DNA from: a bacterium
GTDB lineage: Bacteria > Acidobacteriota > Polarisedimenticolia > Polarisedimenticolales > Polarisedimenticolaceae
Assembly: GCA_024226515.1 (NCBI GenBank)
Contig: JAAELQ010000067.1
Span: forward strand, 45,153-109,152
DNA: 64,000 nucleotides
Reading direction: 5' to 3'
A program made the translations under genes and the position numbers. Positions 37,322 through 48,962 of this stretch are shown here, in pieces; the stretch's first letter is position 1; each line of letters begins with the position of its first letter. Below the pieces are notes generated by a model. That model was given only the letters and a program-made list of their open reading frames with translations. It did no database searches and was not told where the DNA came from.

Positions 37322-37603
37322 CTAGAACCGACCACCACCGCCGCCGCCGCCGCTGCGCTCACGCGCCTCGTTAACGGTCAACGCGCGCCCGTCCATCTGG
37401 TGACCGTTCAGGTCGCGGATGGCCTTCTCGGCGTCCTCGTTGCTGCTCATCTCGACGAAACCGAAACCGCGGGGTCGACCCGTGTCACGGTCGGTGATCA
37501 GCTTCACTTCCTCGACCTTGCGGTCGTCCTGCTCGAACAGCAAACGAACCGTGTGCTCGTCCGCGCTAAAAGGAAGGTTGCCGACATACAGTCTGTTTCC
37601 CAT
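37322..37603 (-). CDS. RRM-type RNA-binding protein
   Basis: This 93-residue protein holds one RNA recognition motif: RNP2 is LYVGNL near the N-terminus, RNP1 is RGFGFVEM near residue 48, and a Gly-rich tail (SGGGGGGGRF) ends the chain. Bacterial proteins of this type, similar to cyanobacterial Rbp proteins, bind single-stranded RNA and are often cold-responsive. I chose the ATG at 37603 because GAGGAG lies 8 bases before it; an upstream start would add 12 residues without a binding site. A strong terminator follows the gene, so it is monocistronic. Confidence 0.88.
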   Translation of the reverse strand: MGNRLYVGNLPFSADEHTVRLLFEQDDRKVEEVKLITDRDTGRPRGFGFVEMSSNEDAEKAIRDLNGHQMDGRALTVNEARERSGGGGGGGRF

Positions 37604-37936
37604 CTCTCGAACTCCTCGCTCTCTCGTGGAGAGCGTCAAATCAGGCTCCCGGTCCGTGACACCAGAGGCGGGTCACGATCGGTGCCGAGGCGTAATGCAC
37701 TTCGGCAGGCTCGGCACGGCAAGTGGTCGTTTCTGTACGATTGGTTGCGACCGGAAACCTGCCAGAAGGGTATCTGCCCTGACGAAACCCGTCAAGCGAC
37801 CTCATCGGGTCCGGAACCTCAGCAAGGCGATTTCCCCGGAAAAACAGCCAAATTCGACGCCGGCGGCGCATCGGACCTCTGCGCCCGCCGTCCGCGGGCG
37901 AGCGTCGATAGCGCCATTCTGCGCTCCACGTCGAAC
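37604..37936. other. 333-base gap without a gene
   Basis: This stretch separates the RRM gene from the giant matrixin-like gene, both on the minus strand. It must hold the 3' end of the giant gene and the RRM promoter. A 7-base stem (CGCCCGC/GCGGGCG with loop CGTCC) lies near 37887-37905 and could end the giant transcript, but no T tract follows. The open frame across it has the composition of random GC-rich DNA. I see no other signal. Confidence 0.4.
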
Positions 37937-40900
37937 TCACGGGCACTGCCCGTCGTTGACCTGTGGAACTGCGGCGCTCCCCTCGAACGGCCCCTCGCCG
38001 AACAGATTGTTGGCGCTGACCAGATAGAACACGACCTCGCCCACCGGGGTGGTCGCGGAATCACTCGTGGTCGGCAGCTCACCGACCCCGAGGCTGGGAG
38101 CGAAGTCGCAGGCGAGCTGGGTCATGTCCGACGTCTGCACGAGGCCCGCTGCGACGACGTCGCTCAGCTCTCCGCGGTAGAGGTTGTAGCTGGTCGCCCG
38201 CGCGGGCACGGACCACTCGAGGTCGGTCGCCGCGCCGTCGAAGGTCATGCCCTGGATCGACACGGCCGCGGGAGACAGCGGAGAGATCACGTACGTCTCG
38301 CCCGCCTTGTCGCGCTTGCCGTCGGGATCGGCGAACGGCGCGCCGGCCAGCGCGTCGGCGACACCGTCGGCGTTGATGTCGAGCCCGCCGCCCACGGCAA
38401 ACCCGAGCCGGTCGAGCGTGACGTCGCCTTCGACGACCAGACCGGGAAGCGTCCCACCGACGTCCGCCAGCAGCAGATCCTCGCCGGCCAGTGCCGGGTT
38501 GCCGAACACGAGGAACGCCTTGCCGGCGTCGCTGCGGTCGGCCGGGTTGGCCGGCGGGTCCGCCAGCGACAGGCCGATGACGAAGTCGTCCACGCGATCG
38601 GCGTTCGTGTCGCCCGCCGGTCCCACGACCAGCTCGTCCATGGCGTGCACGGGGTCGGGCGAGAAGCGTACCGCCCGGATGTCCGCCGGAGAGCCGGGGT
38701 CGCCCAGACGGACGATGGCCGATAGGCCGCGCGGCCCGCCCCCGCCTCCCGGCGAGCTTCCCGCGCCGACCTTCGGACCGTCGCCGGGGATCAGCCACGC
38801 CTCGCCGAGGCCTCCGAGCACCACGTCGGCGACACCATCGCCGTCGGCGTCGACGGCGCCGGTCACCGTGCGGCCGATCTCGCCGTCTGGGCGGTTGCCG
38901 AGGAACACGACGCCGGGAATCGTGTCGCCCACGTCGGAGAGCTCGATCACGCCGGACGTGGCGCCCGCAGCGAGCCCGCCGCCGCCGAGGATCGCGTAGA
39001 CGCATCCGGATCTTGCTATCTGCCCGTCGAACTCGTCAATCGTGTCGGCCCCCGGCGCACCGATCAGCAGATCGTCCGCCAGGCCGACGATGCCGCCGAC
39101 CCACACCGAGACGGACTCCCCGGCGCCGTCGAACTCCTGCTCGCCATGGAACACGAGCCCGGGCGTCGTCGTGCCGACGGTGGAGAGGTCGATCATGCCC
39201 TCCCCGAGCGGACCGTAAACGAGATAGACCTTGCCGGCGCCCGTTCCGGATCCGGGGCTCGCGCCCGGGGCCCCGATCAGCAGGTCATCGTGCGAATCGT
39301 GGTTCACGTCGCCCGCCGCGGCCACGGACGTGCCCGTGAGGTCGTTGCCCGCGGCGCCGTGGAAGATCACACCACAGTGCGTGACGCAATCCGTCAGGTC
39401 CGACAGGTTCAGCGTGGCCGGGGCCTGCTCGTCGAAAGTCGCGTTGCCGAACACGAGGTAGACTTCGCCCGAGTCGACACCGTTCGGCGCCGCGTGGGGC
39501 GCTCCGACGAGGAAGTCGCCGATGCCGTCGTCGTTCATGTCCCCCGCCGCCGAGACGGCCTCGCCGAGGCGGGAGTTCAACTCCTCCGTGACGAAGTCGA
39601 GCGACAGCGGAACGCCGACCGTGCTCTGCAGGTGCGACCCGCCGAAGACGAGCGTCGCCTTTCCGTGGGCCTGCTCTCCGTCGCCGCTCGTGACGTCGGC
39701 GTTCGGGGCTCCGATCAGGATGTCGGAGGTCGGGTCGTCGTTCACGTCGGGAAGGGCCGCGACTGCCGAACCCGACCGGTCCTCGGCCTGCTGGCCCTCG
39801 ATCGTCGCCCCACCGTCGACCGTTCCGATCTGAGCGGCCAGCTCCGTCCCGGACTGTGGATTGCCGATGGTGTCGAACGTCGAACGGAAGGCTACCGCGG
39901 CATTGCCCGATCGGTCGCGCAGCCGTGGGTGGACGTCGAACGCGTACAGCGTGTCGAGCGCCAGCGACACCGCCGGGTCGAAGGTCACCGAGTAACCGTC
40001 GGCCGACAGTCGCACGCTGCCGTCGACCTTGACTCCTCCCACGGTGAGGCTCACGGCCGTCCCGTTCACGCTGGACGGATCGAGCGGCTCGTCGACGGTG
40101 AACACGATGTCGGAGGCAAGACCGACATCGAGCGCCCCGTCCTCGGGGAAGACGAGCTGCACGCTCGGGGGCGTCGTGTCGCCGGTCACCGTGGCCGTCG
40201 TCTCCGGGGCGTACGCACCGCTGAGCTGCAGCCCCGCCTCGGCGTCGAGCACGACGCTGCCCGGGGCGATGCGGTGCGTGACGCTCAGCGGCAGCAGTCC
40301 CTGCGATTCGGCGTCGAACGTCGTCGTCACGGCGACGAAGAACGTCTCCTCGTTCGCGACGCGCGCCGGCCCGTCGGCCTCGACGGGCAACGCGATCGTC
40401 AACGGCGACAGCACGAGATCCTCGACCGCGGTCACGATCGTGTCCTCCAGCGCCTCGAACAACCCGTCTCCGTCGTCCAGGTAGATCGTCACGACGTCGA
40501 TCGTCGCGTTCGCCTGCTCGGCGGTCAGCACGTTGCCCGGCGGCGACTCGAGCTGCAGCACCAGGCTGGCCAGCCCGAGAGCGGAGTCCCCCGGCCTGCC
40601 GTTGCTCGTGAGCTTCACCGTCAGCAACGAGGTCGTCTGCTCGTCGAACAGTACGCTCGGCGCCGTCGCCAGCGACTCGAAGCCGTACTGTCCTCCGCGG
40701 TTCGGGTACCACGCGATGCGGTCGTCGAGCACGGACGCGGCGACCAGATCGGGAGCGCCGTCGTCGTCGAGGCACGCCACGTCGATCGAGCTCGCCGCGT
40801 CGCGGACGTCGGAGACCACGACGCGCGAGCCGAACAGGCCGAGGCCGTCTTCGTTCTCGAACGTGCCGACGCTGTCGTCGCCGGAAGAGGCGACGGCGAG

Positions 40901-43900
40901 GTCCGCGTCGCCGTCGAGATCCAGATCGCGCGCGACGACCGAGACGGGACAGTCGGGCTCGAGAGAGACGAGCTGTGTGGACCAGGACTTGGCGTCCCCG
41001 TTGACGTTGACGAACCACACGACCGAGTCCGCGTCGCAGGCCGCGGCCACCACGTCCGCGTCGCCGTCCCCGTCGACGTCGGCGAGCGCCAGGTCCTGTC
41101 CGGACTCGGGCAGGATGCTGTTACGAATCAAGCCGCCGGAGACGAATCCTCCGGGCCCGTTCTGGAACCAGCGCACCATCAGGTTGTCTGCGTTGGCCAC
41201 GACGACGTCCTCGTCGCCATCGCCGTCCATGTCGCGAACCTCGACCGAACCGTACGTCCCGCCGGCGAGCACCTGCTCGGCCCACGTGCCCTCGTGCGGC
41301 GTCCCGTCGTTCTCGAACCAGATCAGCGCCGCGTCGGTGGCGCCGACGAGGTCGGCATCCCCGTCGCCGTCGGCATCGATCGGCCGCACGGTCACCGTGT
41401 CGGAGCCTGTCGATCCGATCTCGAGCGCGTTCGTCGCCGGCGTGCCGAACGTCGCGTCGCCCTGGTTCTCGAACCAGGCGAAGCCACCCTCGCTGCCGAG
41501 GGCCGCGACGAGATCCGGGTCGCCGTCCCCGTCGACGTCGATCGGCGTCACGTCGTGGATCTCGCCTCCCGACTCGTGGATCGCGGTCGCCGCGGCGAAC
41601 GATCCGTTGCCGAGGTTCGCGTGCCACACGATCTCGCCGGCAAGCGCGCGGATGGAGACCAGGTCCTCGTCACCGTCCAGGTCCAGGTCGCAGGACGCGA
41701 CCACGAGCGGCCGGTCCCCGACGACCGTCACCGGCGTCTCGAACGGGAACAGCGCGTTGCGATGGATCGTCCGGTTCTCGTAGCGGACGATCGAGCTGCT
41801 TCCCGGCGAGGCCGCGACGACGTCGGCGTCGCCGTCTCGGTCGAAGTCCCCCGCGGCGACCGAGGTCACGCCGAGCACGCTCTCGGTGACCACGTGCTCG
41901 ACCCAGGCCGAGCCGTCGGCCGCCGCGTTCTCGTGCCACGCCACCCGGCTTCCGGCCGCGCTGGCGGAGAGCACGTCGAGGTCGCCGTCCCGGTCGAGGT
42001 CGATCGCCGCGACCGAATCGGCCCCCGCCAGCGTGGCGACGGTGTGGGCGGTCCAGCTCGAGGTCGGATCCTCCGGGCTCTCGTACCAGCGCACGAGATT
42101 CGAACCGTCGAGAGCGGCCACGACGTCGGCGTCGCCGTCCCCGTCGACGTCGCCGGCCCCGACCGACTGCGCGTCGCCCGCGGCCCCGACCGCATGCACG
42201 TCCCACTGCGTGCCGCCGGAGATGTTCTCGTGCCACGCGATCGATCCGGCCGCCACGACGACGTCGGCGTCGCCGTCCCGGTCGATGTCCGACAGGGCGA
42301 GCGCACGCACGCCCGTGGCCGAGCTCGTGACCAGGTGCTGCGCCCAGACGTTGCCGGTCGTCGGGTTCTCGAGCCAGCGCACCGAGTTGTCGTTCTGCGT
42401 TGCGTAGACGATGTCGGCGTCCCCGTCGCCGTCCACGTCCGCCGCGGCCACGGCGACCGGCTTGTCGGCGTTCAGCGCCAGCACGAGCTGGTCCCACGAG
42501 CCGGCGCCGTCGTTGCGGTGCCGCAGGATCGATCCCGTACCGGCAACCGATGAGGCCGAGAAGACGTCGAGGTCGCCGTCGCGATCGAAGTCCGCTGCGA
42601 CGACGGAAACCGGTGCGACGACGGACGTGGAGACGTCCTCGGTCACCCAGCTGCCGCCGGCGTCGCGATGCCACGAGACGGAGTTGCCCGAGAACGAGAC
42701 GCTGATGACGTCGGGCGCGCCGTCTCCGTCGACGTCCGCCGCGTGCGTCGCCCGTGGGTCGGGAGTGGCGTCGGCGATCGACGCCGGTGCGGCGAACGGT
42801 ATGCCGCGCACGTGCGACGCCGGGTCGACCGGGTCGGTCCCCTGCGGCAACTCGACGCCGTCCGGCACGCCGTCGCCGTCGGTGTCGGGATCCAGCGGAT
42901 CGGTTCCGGTGTCGCCGGGGCCCACGAAAATCTGCGTGTTCGTCTCGACGGCGTCGGGCAACCCGTCGTCGTCGTCGTCCTCGTCGCACGCGTCGCCGGC
43001 GAGGTCACCGTCCGTATCGAGTTGCGTGCCGTTCGGCACCAACGGGCAGTTGTCGGCAGGGTCACACACGTCGTCGAGATCCGGGTCGAGCCCCGGGTCG
43101 CAGTCCTGACACGCGTCGCCGACGCCGTTGCCGTCCGAGTCGTCCTGCGTCGGGTTGTGCTCGTCGAGACAATTGTCGCAGGCGTCGTGGATGCCGTCGA
43201 CGTCGTCGTCCACGAACGGAGTGGGCGTGACCGCCAACGTCGGACAGTCGTCTGCGTCACGACACAGCCCGTCGCCGTCGAGGTCGTCGTCGGGGTCGTT
43301 GACGCAGACGTCGATGCGATCCACGGCTCCGTCGCCGTCGGCGTCCGAGTCGACCTGTACGCGAAGCCAGTATCCTCCCGCGGAGGCTCCGTCGATCCCG
43401 TCGAGGTCCAGATCGGGAAACGACGAAACGACGAGCAGGGCATCGCCCGTGAATGCGGCCACGTACTCGAGCGCCGGATCCAGCGAGAAGGCTCCCGAGT
43501 CCGGATCGCGCGAGTCGTCGGCGTGCAGCAACAGCGTCTGAGCCGGATCGAACAGCCCCAGGACGGCGTCGAGCGGCTCTTCGAGCTCGGCCGCGTCCAG
43601 GTCGACACGCAGGCGTTGCCCGGCGGCAAGCGGAATGCGGTAGACGTCCAGCTCGCCGAGCTCCAGAAAGGCCTCGACGGTGTCGTCGGGCAGGTCGGCG
43701 AGATCGGCGTACTCGCCCAGGCTGTCGTTCGACTCGTTGGGGTCCTCACCCGGAAGCGGCATGCGGTTGATGCGCACATCGATCGCACCGGGGTTGCCGG
43801 CCGGCACGGGCGACGCCTCGTCGGGGTTGTCGCCGGGAAGGAATTCCTCGGGGCCGTCGCCCGCCGCGATCGCGTTGTAGCACTCCTCGGGACCCGGCAG

Positions 43901-45061
43901 CATCGCGGGTGTCGCGAACGGACCGACGAAGTTGCCGTTGCGCAGCGCGAAACGCCTGTCGAGTTGCTCGATGCAAACCGTGTAGCTCCCCGGCGGAAGG
44001 AACTCGATGTCGTACGCGCCCGGGGAGTCGCCCTCCTCGTCACACTCGGAGTCGTCGCAAGGGTTGCACGTCGTGCCCGCGTTGCACGGGAAGTAGTTGC
44101 CGCCCGAGACGACGGAGTAAGCGTTCATCTGCGGGTTCGCCACGTCGCGCAGGACCACCTGCGCGCCCTGGAACGCGGCGCCCACGGTGCGGACCGTCCC
44201 GTGGATGCGCCCCGTGGGCGGGCCGGGCTTGTACAGATCGAGGAACGCGACCTCGTCGTCCGGGTGCAGCTCCAGCTGCGCCTCGTCGTCGAGGAGGAGG
44301 ATCGGGTACATCGACGGAACGTACACGTCGTTCCCCGCGTTGGCGTCGGAAGCGGCCTCGCGATTCAGCAGCGTATGGTCCAGGTTGAGGAAATGGCCGA
44401 TCTCGTGGACCATCACGGCCTTCAGAGCATCCTGCGAAGAGAGATCCTCGGGCGAGTCGGGAAGCCCCGCGTTGTCGTAGAACGCGCCGTTGATGATGAT
44501 GCTGGCCTCGCCGATCGCGGTGTTGGCCTGACACGTGCTGCCGTCGCACTGCGAGTCGGTGGTGCACGGCTCGCCGGCGAGCGGTCCCCCCGCGCAGCTA
44601 CCGAGCCACGTGTCCAGCCCCGATACCCCGATCACGTCGAATCTCGCGCCGGCACCGAACAACTCGTCCATGATCGCGCCGTCGTCGTCGAAGATCACCG
44701 GCGACCGGGTGTCCCCGTCGACACGCCAGTACTGCGTCCAGTGGCCGTCGTGCGGCGGAGCCGTTTCTCCGGCGTGGATGTCGAAGTCCAGCTCGAGCGT
44801 GTCCTCGGTGAACGTGATCAAGCCGAACTCGACGTTCTCCCAGATCGTGAACGCGTCGCGCAGCAACGTCCGCGCCTGCGCGTTGGACAGCGAGCCGAGC
44901 GAGCCCGCCTCGACGTGATAGGAGATCGACCCCGCCGTGCTCCACACCAGCGGGTTGCCCTGACCGTCGACCAGCCGGGCACCCCCCGCCGTCGCCGTTC
45001 CGCCCGCGATCGCCGCGAGGAGCATGGCGCAGAGGAGTTTCGTACCGGAGGAGATGTTCAT
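37937..45061 (-). CDS. Giant secreted matrixin-like metalloprotease with FG-GAP and thrombospondin-type repeats
   Basis: This 2374-residue protein has a signal peptide (about 1-26). The N-terminal 260 residues look like a matrixin: zinc motif H219-E-I-G-H-F-L-N-L-D-H and a probable Met-turn in PSMYPILL. After a carboxypeptidase-regulatory-like segment comes a thrombospondin type-3-like calcium-binding stretch (DSDADGDGAVDRID, DTDGDGVPDG, about 570-760). About ten FG-GAP/VCBS repeats (GDVDGDGDADVV) span about 770-1290, then an Ig-like region (DVGLASDIVFTVDEPLD). Integrin-type FG-GAP repeats (AAGDMNDDGIGDFLVGAP) fill about 1790-2270, and the shared module ends the chain. It is probably a surface protease/adhesin. 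GGAGG precedes the ATG. The small secreted gene lies 13 bases upstream in the same operon. Confidence 0.86.
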   Translation of the reverse strand: MNISSGTKLLCAMLLAAIAGGTATAGGARLVDGQGNPLVWSTAGSISYHVEAGSLGSLSNAQARTLLRDAFTIWENVEFGLITFTEDTLELDFDIHAGETAPPHDGHWTQYWRVDGDTRSPVIFDDDGAIMDELFGAGARFDVIGVSGLDTWLGSCAGGPLAGEPCTTDSQCDGSTCQANTAIGEASIIINGAFYDNAGLPDSPEDLSSQDALKAVMVHEIGHFLNLDHTLLNREAASDANAGNDVYVPSMYPILLLDDEAQLELHPDDEVAFLDLYKPGPPTGRIHGTVRTVGAAFQGAQVVLRDVANPQMNAYSVVSGGNYFPCNAGTTCNPCDDSECDEEGDSPGAYDIEFLPPGSYTVCIEQLDRRFALRNGNFVGPFATPAMLPGPEECYNAIAAGDGPEEFLPGDNPDEASPVPAGNPGAIDVRINRMPLPGEDPNESNDSLGEYADLADLPDDTVEAFLELGELDVYRIPLAAGQRLRVDLDAAELEEPLDAVLGLFDPAQTLLLHADDSRDPDSGAFSLDPALEYVAAFTGDALLVVSSFPDLDLDGIDGASAGGYWLRVQVDSDADGDGAVDRIDVCVNDPDDDLDGDGLCRDADDCPTLAVTPTPFVDDDVDGIHDACDNCLDEHNPTQDDSDGNGVGDACQDCDPGLDPDLDDVCDPADNCPLVPNGTQLDTDGDLAGDACDEDDDDDGLPDAVETNTQIFVGPGDTGTDPLDPDTDGDGVPDGVELPQGTDPVDPASHVRGIPFAAPASIADATPDPRATHAADVDGDGAPDVISVSFSGNSVSWHRDAGGSWVTEDVSTSVVAPVSVVAADFDRDGDLDVFSASSVAGTGSILRHRNDGAGSWDQLVLALNADKPVAVAAADVDGDGDADIVYATQNDNSVRWLENPTTGNVWAQHLVTSSATGVRALALSDIDRDGDADVVVAAGSIAWHENISGGTQWDVHAVGAAGDAQSVGAGDVDGDGDADVVAALDGSNLVRWYESPEDPTSSWTAHTVATLAGADSVAAIDLDRDGDLDVLSASAAGSRVAWHENAAADGSAWVEHVVTESVLGVTSVAAGDFDRDGDADVVAASPGSSSIVRYENRTIHRNALFPFETPVTVVGDRPLVVASCDLDLDGDEDLVSIRALAGEIVWHANLGNGSFAAATAIHESGGEIHDVTPIDVDGDGDPDLVAALGSEGGFAWFENQGDATFGTPATNALEIGSTGSDTVTVRPIDADGDGDADLVGATDAALIWFENDGTPHEGTWAEQVLAGGTYGSVEVRDMDGDGDEDVVVANADNLMVRWFQNGPGGFVSGGLIRNSILPESGQDLALADVDGDGDADVVAAACDADSVVWFVNVNGDAKSWSTQLVSLEPDCPVSVVARDLDLDGDADLAVASSGDDSVGTFENEDGLGLFGSRVVVSDVRDAASSIDVACLDDDGAPDLVAASVLDDRIAWYPNRGGQYGFESLATAPSVLFDEQTTSLLTVKLTSNGRPGDSALGLASLVLQLESPPGNVLTAEQANATIDVVTIYLDDGDGLFEALEDTIVTAVEDLVLSPLTIALPVEADGPARVANEETFFVAVTTTFDAESQGLLPLSVTHRIAPGSVVLDAEAGLQLSGAYAPETTATVTGDTTPPSVQLVFPEDGALDVGLASDIVFTVDEPLDPSSVNGTAVSLTVGGVKVDGSVRLSADGYSVTFDPAVSLALDTLYAFDVHPRLRDRSGNAAVAFRSTFDTIGNPQSGTELAAQIGTVDGGATIEGQQAEDRSGSAVAALPDVNDDPTSDILIGAPNADVTSGDGEQAHGKATLVFGGSHLQSTVGVPLSLDFVTEELNSRLGEAVSAAGDMNDDGIGDFLVGAPHAAPNGVDSGEVYLVFGNATFDEQAPATLNLSDLTDCVTHCGVIFHGAAGNDLTGTSVAAAGDVNHDSHDDLLIGAPGASPGSGTGAGKVYLVYGPLGEGMIDLSTVGTTTPGLVFHGEQEFDGAGESVSVWVGGIVGLADDLLIGAPGADTIDEFDGQIARSGCVYAILGGGGLAAGATSGVIELSDVGDTIPGVVFLGNRPDGEIGRTVTGAVDADGDGVADVVLGGLGEAWLIPGDGPKVGAGSSPGGGGGPRGLSAIVRLGDPGSPADIRAVRFSPDPVHAMDELVVGPAGDTNADRVDDFVIGLSLADPPANPADRSDAGKAFLVFGNPALAGEDLLLADVGGTLPGLVVEGDVTLDRLGFAVGGGLDINADGVADALAGAPFADPDGKRDKAGETYVISPLSPAAVSIQGMTFDGAATDLEWSVPARATSYNLYRGELSDVVAAGLVQTSDMTQLACDFAPSLGVGELPTTSDSATTPVGEVVFYLVSANNLFGEGPFEGSAAVPQVNDGQCP

Positions 45062-45074
45062 GGTCGCGCCTCCT

Positions 45075-45629
45075 CTAGTTCCGCAGCGCTTCGACCATGG
45101 CGATCAGTCGATTCAGCTCGAGTGGTTCCTTCGTGGGACGCGCCAGCTCGCCCAGTCGCGCGCGCGACCGCGGGCTCACGCCACGGAGCAGGTTCGCGTT
45201 CCCCAGAGGATTGACCGCGACCTTGCGCCCCGTCTTGTCCGCATGCAGGGAGAACTTCCCCTGACCGAAGCCCACGGGGCTCGTCAGTCCGAGCCGGCTT
45301 TCGCCGTACAGGAAGACGACGACTTCCTCGCCGATCGAGAAGCCGGTCGCGGTCTCGCCGTTGTCCGTGTGCGGGGCGTTGAGCATCCGCAGCGTGACCG
45401 ACTCGCGATGGTCGCCCTTCAGCGTCCGCTGCACCTCGAGGGTGACGACCGCTACCTCGGCCCGCAGCGCGGGGTCGTGCTCGACCCGGCTGTCGATACA
45501 GCGCCCCGTTAGGATCCTCGCAGCCCTTTGCGTCATCTCCTCCAGATTCATCGAACGAACCTGGCCGGAGAGAGCGATGGAGACGGAAAGACAACCGATG
45601 AGAAACAGACACGATGAAAAACGGGACAT
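45075..45629 (-). CDS. Small secreted protein paired with the matrixin-like gene
   Basis: This 184-residue protein has a signal peptide (CLFLIGCLSVSIALSGQV). The mature part begins with a helix (MNLEEMTQRAARILTGRC) and continues as a beta-barrel-like domain (VAVVTLEVQRTLKGD, ESVTLRML, GEEVVVFLYGE). The same layout, with a 'becomes a bound or exported partner' type of domain, often sits beside matrixin-like genes in related genomes, but I know no proven function; it could be a chaperone, inhibitor or accessory of the protease. GGAGG lies before the ATG, and the giant matrixin-like gene follows 13 bases after the stop, so the two are almost certainly cotranscribed. Confidence 0.75.
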   Translation of the reverse strand: MSRFSSCLFLIGCLSVSIALSGQVRSMNLEEMTQRAARILTGRCIDSRVEHDPALRAEVAVVTLEVQRTLKGDHRESVTLRMLNAPHTDNGETATGFSIGEEVVVFLYGESRLGLTSPVGFGQGKFSLHADKTGRKVAVNPLGNANLLRGVSPRSRARLGELARPTKEPLELNRLIAMVEALRN

Positions 45630-45801
45630 TTGCTGACCTCCGTCCCCTGCCTCCCCCTGCAGGACTTTCGACTACTTACGATGGGCCGGGCTCGGCTGCA
45701 ACGGATCGAGCGAACGCGTCGCCCACCTGTCGCTCGAAGAGCACACGGCCCCTGGGAATACATGCGGAAAGCGGACGGCAAATCGGTGTGGCCGATACGG
45801 A

Positions 45802-45813
45802 TAGAATGCCCGG
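45802..45813 (+). promoter_or_regulatory. Leaderless-type -10 box before the kinase gene
   Basis: TAGAAT at 45802-45807 is followed by 6 bases and the ATG at 45814. No ribosome binding site or clear -35 element is present. The same hexamer and spacing precede the convergent ECF43-type sigma gene. Confidence 0.55.
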
Positions 45814-48366
<2,553 letters not shown>

Positions 48367-48375
48367 AAGCCTGTC

Positions 48376-48933
48376 CTAGGAGCCCAGCTCGCGCCGCAGC
48401 CACGCCTTGGCCATCCGCAGATCCCAGGCGACGGCGTCCGGCGTGATCTCCAGCACCTCGGCGATCTCCTTCAGCTTCAGGCCGCCGAAGTAGTGCAACT
48501 CGATCACGCGGGCCTTGCGCTCGTCCTGTTCCCCGAGCCGCTCCAGCGCGATGTCGACGTCCAGCAGATCCCACGGCCGGTCGTCGGCGATCTGCAGGAC
48601 GTCGTCGAGGTTCAGCTTGGGTTTGCCCGCCCCGCGCTTGGCGCTGCGATGCACGCGGGCGTGGTCGACCAGCACGCGCCGCATCACCCGGCTGGCGACG
48701 CCGAAGAAGTGCAGGCGGTCCTTCCACTCGATGTCCGCGTCGATCAGCCGCAGGCAGGCCTCGTGCACCAGAGCCGTGGCCTGCAGCGTGTGATCGCGCC
48801 GCTCGGCGCCCATGTGCTGCCGCGCCATACGACGCAGCTCGTCGTAGACGACGGGTAACAGCCGGTCGAACGCCTCGCGGCTGCCTCCCCTCCATTCGAG
48901 AAGCAGCCGCGTGATCTGTCGGGATTCGGACAC
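48376..48933 (-). CDS. ECF43-type (TIGR02999) sigma factor paired with the kinase
   Basis: This 185-residue sigma factor has the hallmark segments of the TIGR02999/ECF43 family: LLLEWRGGSREAFDRLLP, VYDELRRMARQHM, HTLQATALVHEACLRL, and LHFFGVASRVMRRVLVDHAR. Region 4 carries LKEIAEVLEITPDAV. In this family the acidic contact motif of region 2 is replaced by a Thr-containing one (here T49 and T53), and kinase phosphorylation supplies the negative charge, as shown for the Vibrio EcfP/PknT pair. No anti-sigma gene is adjacent, fitting kinase control. The start is GTG, 6 bases after TAGAAT, with no ribosome binding site. The dockerin/thrombospondin gene lies 29 bases upstream on the same strand. 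Confidence 0.9.
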   Translation of the reverse strand: MSESRQITRLLLEWRGGSREAFDRLLPVVYDELRRMARQHMGAERRDHTLQATALVHEACLRLIDADIEWKDRLHFFGVASRVMRRVLVDHARVHRSAKRGAGKPKLNLDDVLQIADDRPWDLLDVDIALERLGEQDERKARVIELHYFGGLKLKEIAEVLEITPDAVAWDLRMAKAWLRRELGS

Positions 48934-48945
48934 CGGCTCATTCTA
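48934..48945 (-). promoter_or_regulatory. Leaderless-type -10 box before the ECF43-type sigma gene
   Basis: On the minus strand TAGAAT (48945-48940) is followed by 6 bases and the GTG start at 48933. It lets the sigma gene be transcribed separately from the upstream giant gene. Confidence 0.55.
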
Positions 48946-48962
48946 ATACGATGGTCGGTCCA

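Noticed and set aside
37641..37946. 101-codon minus-strand frame in the gap before the RRM gene
   Set aside because: No ribosome binding site, no domain, Arg-rich composition, and it overlaps the 3' end of the giant gene.
39146..42553. Long open frame of 1135 codons opposite the matrixin-like gene
   Set aside because: Codon-aligned antisense shadow; low-complexity Arg/Val/Asp translation without signal or domain.
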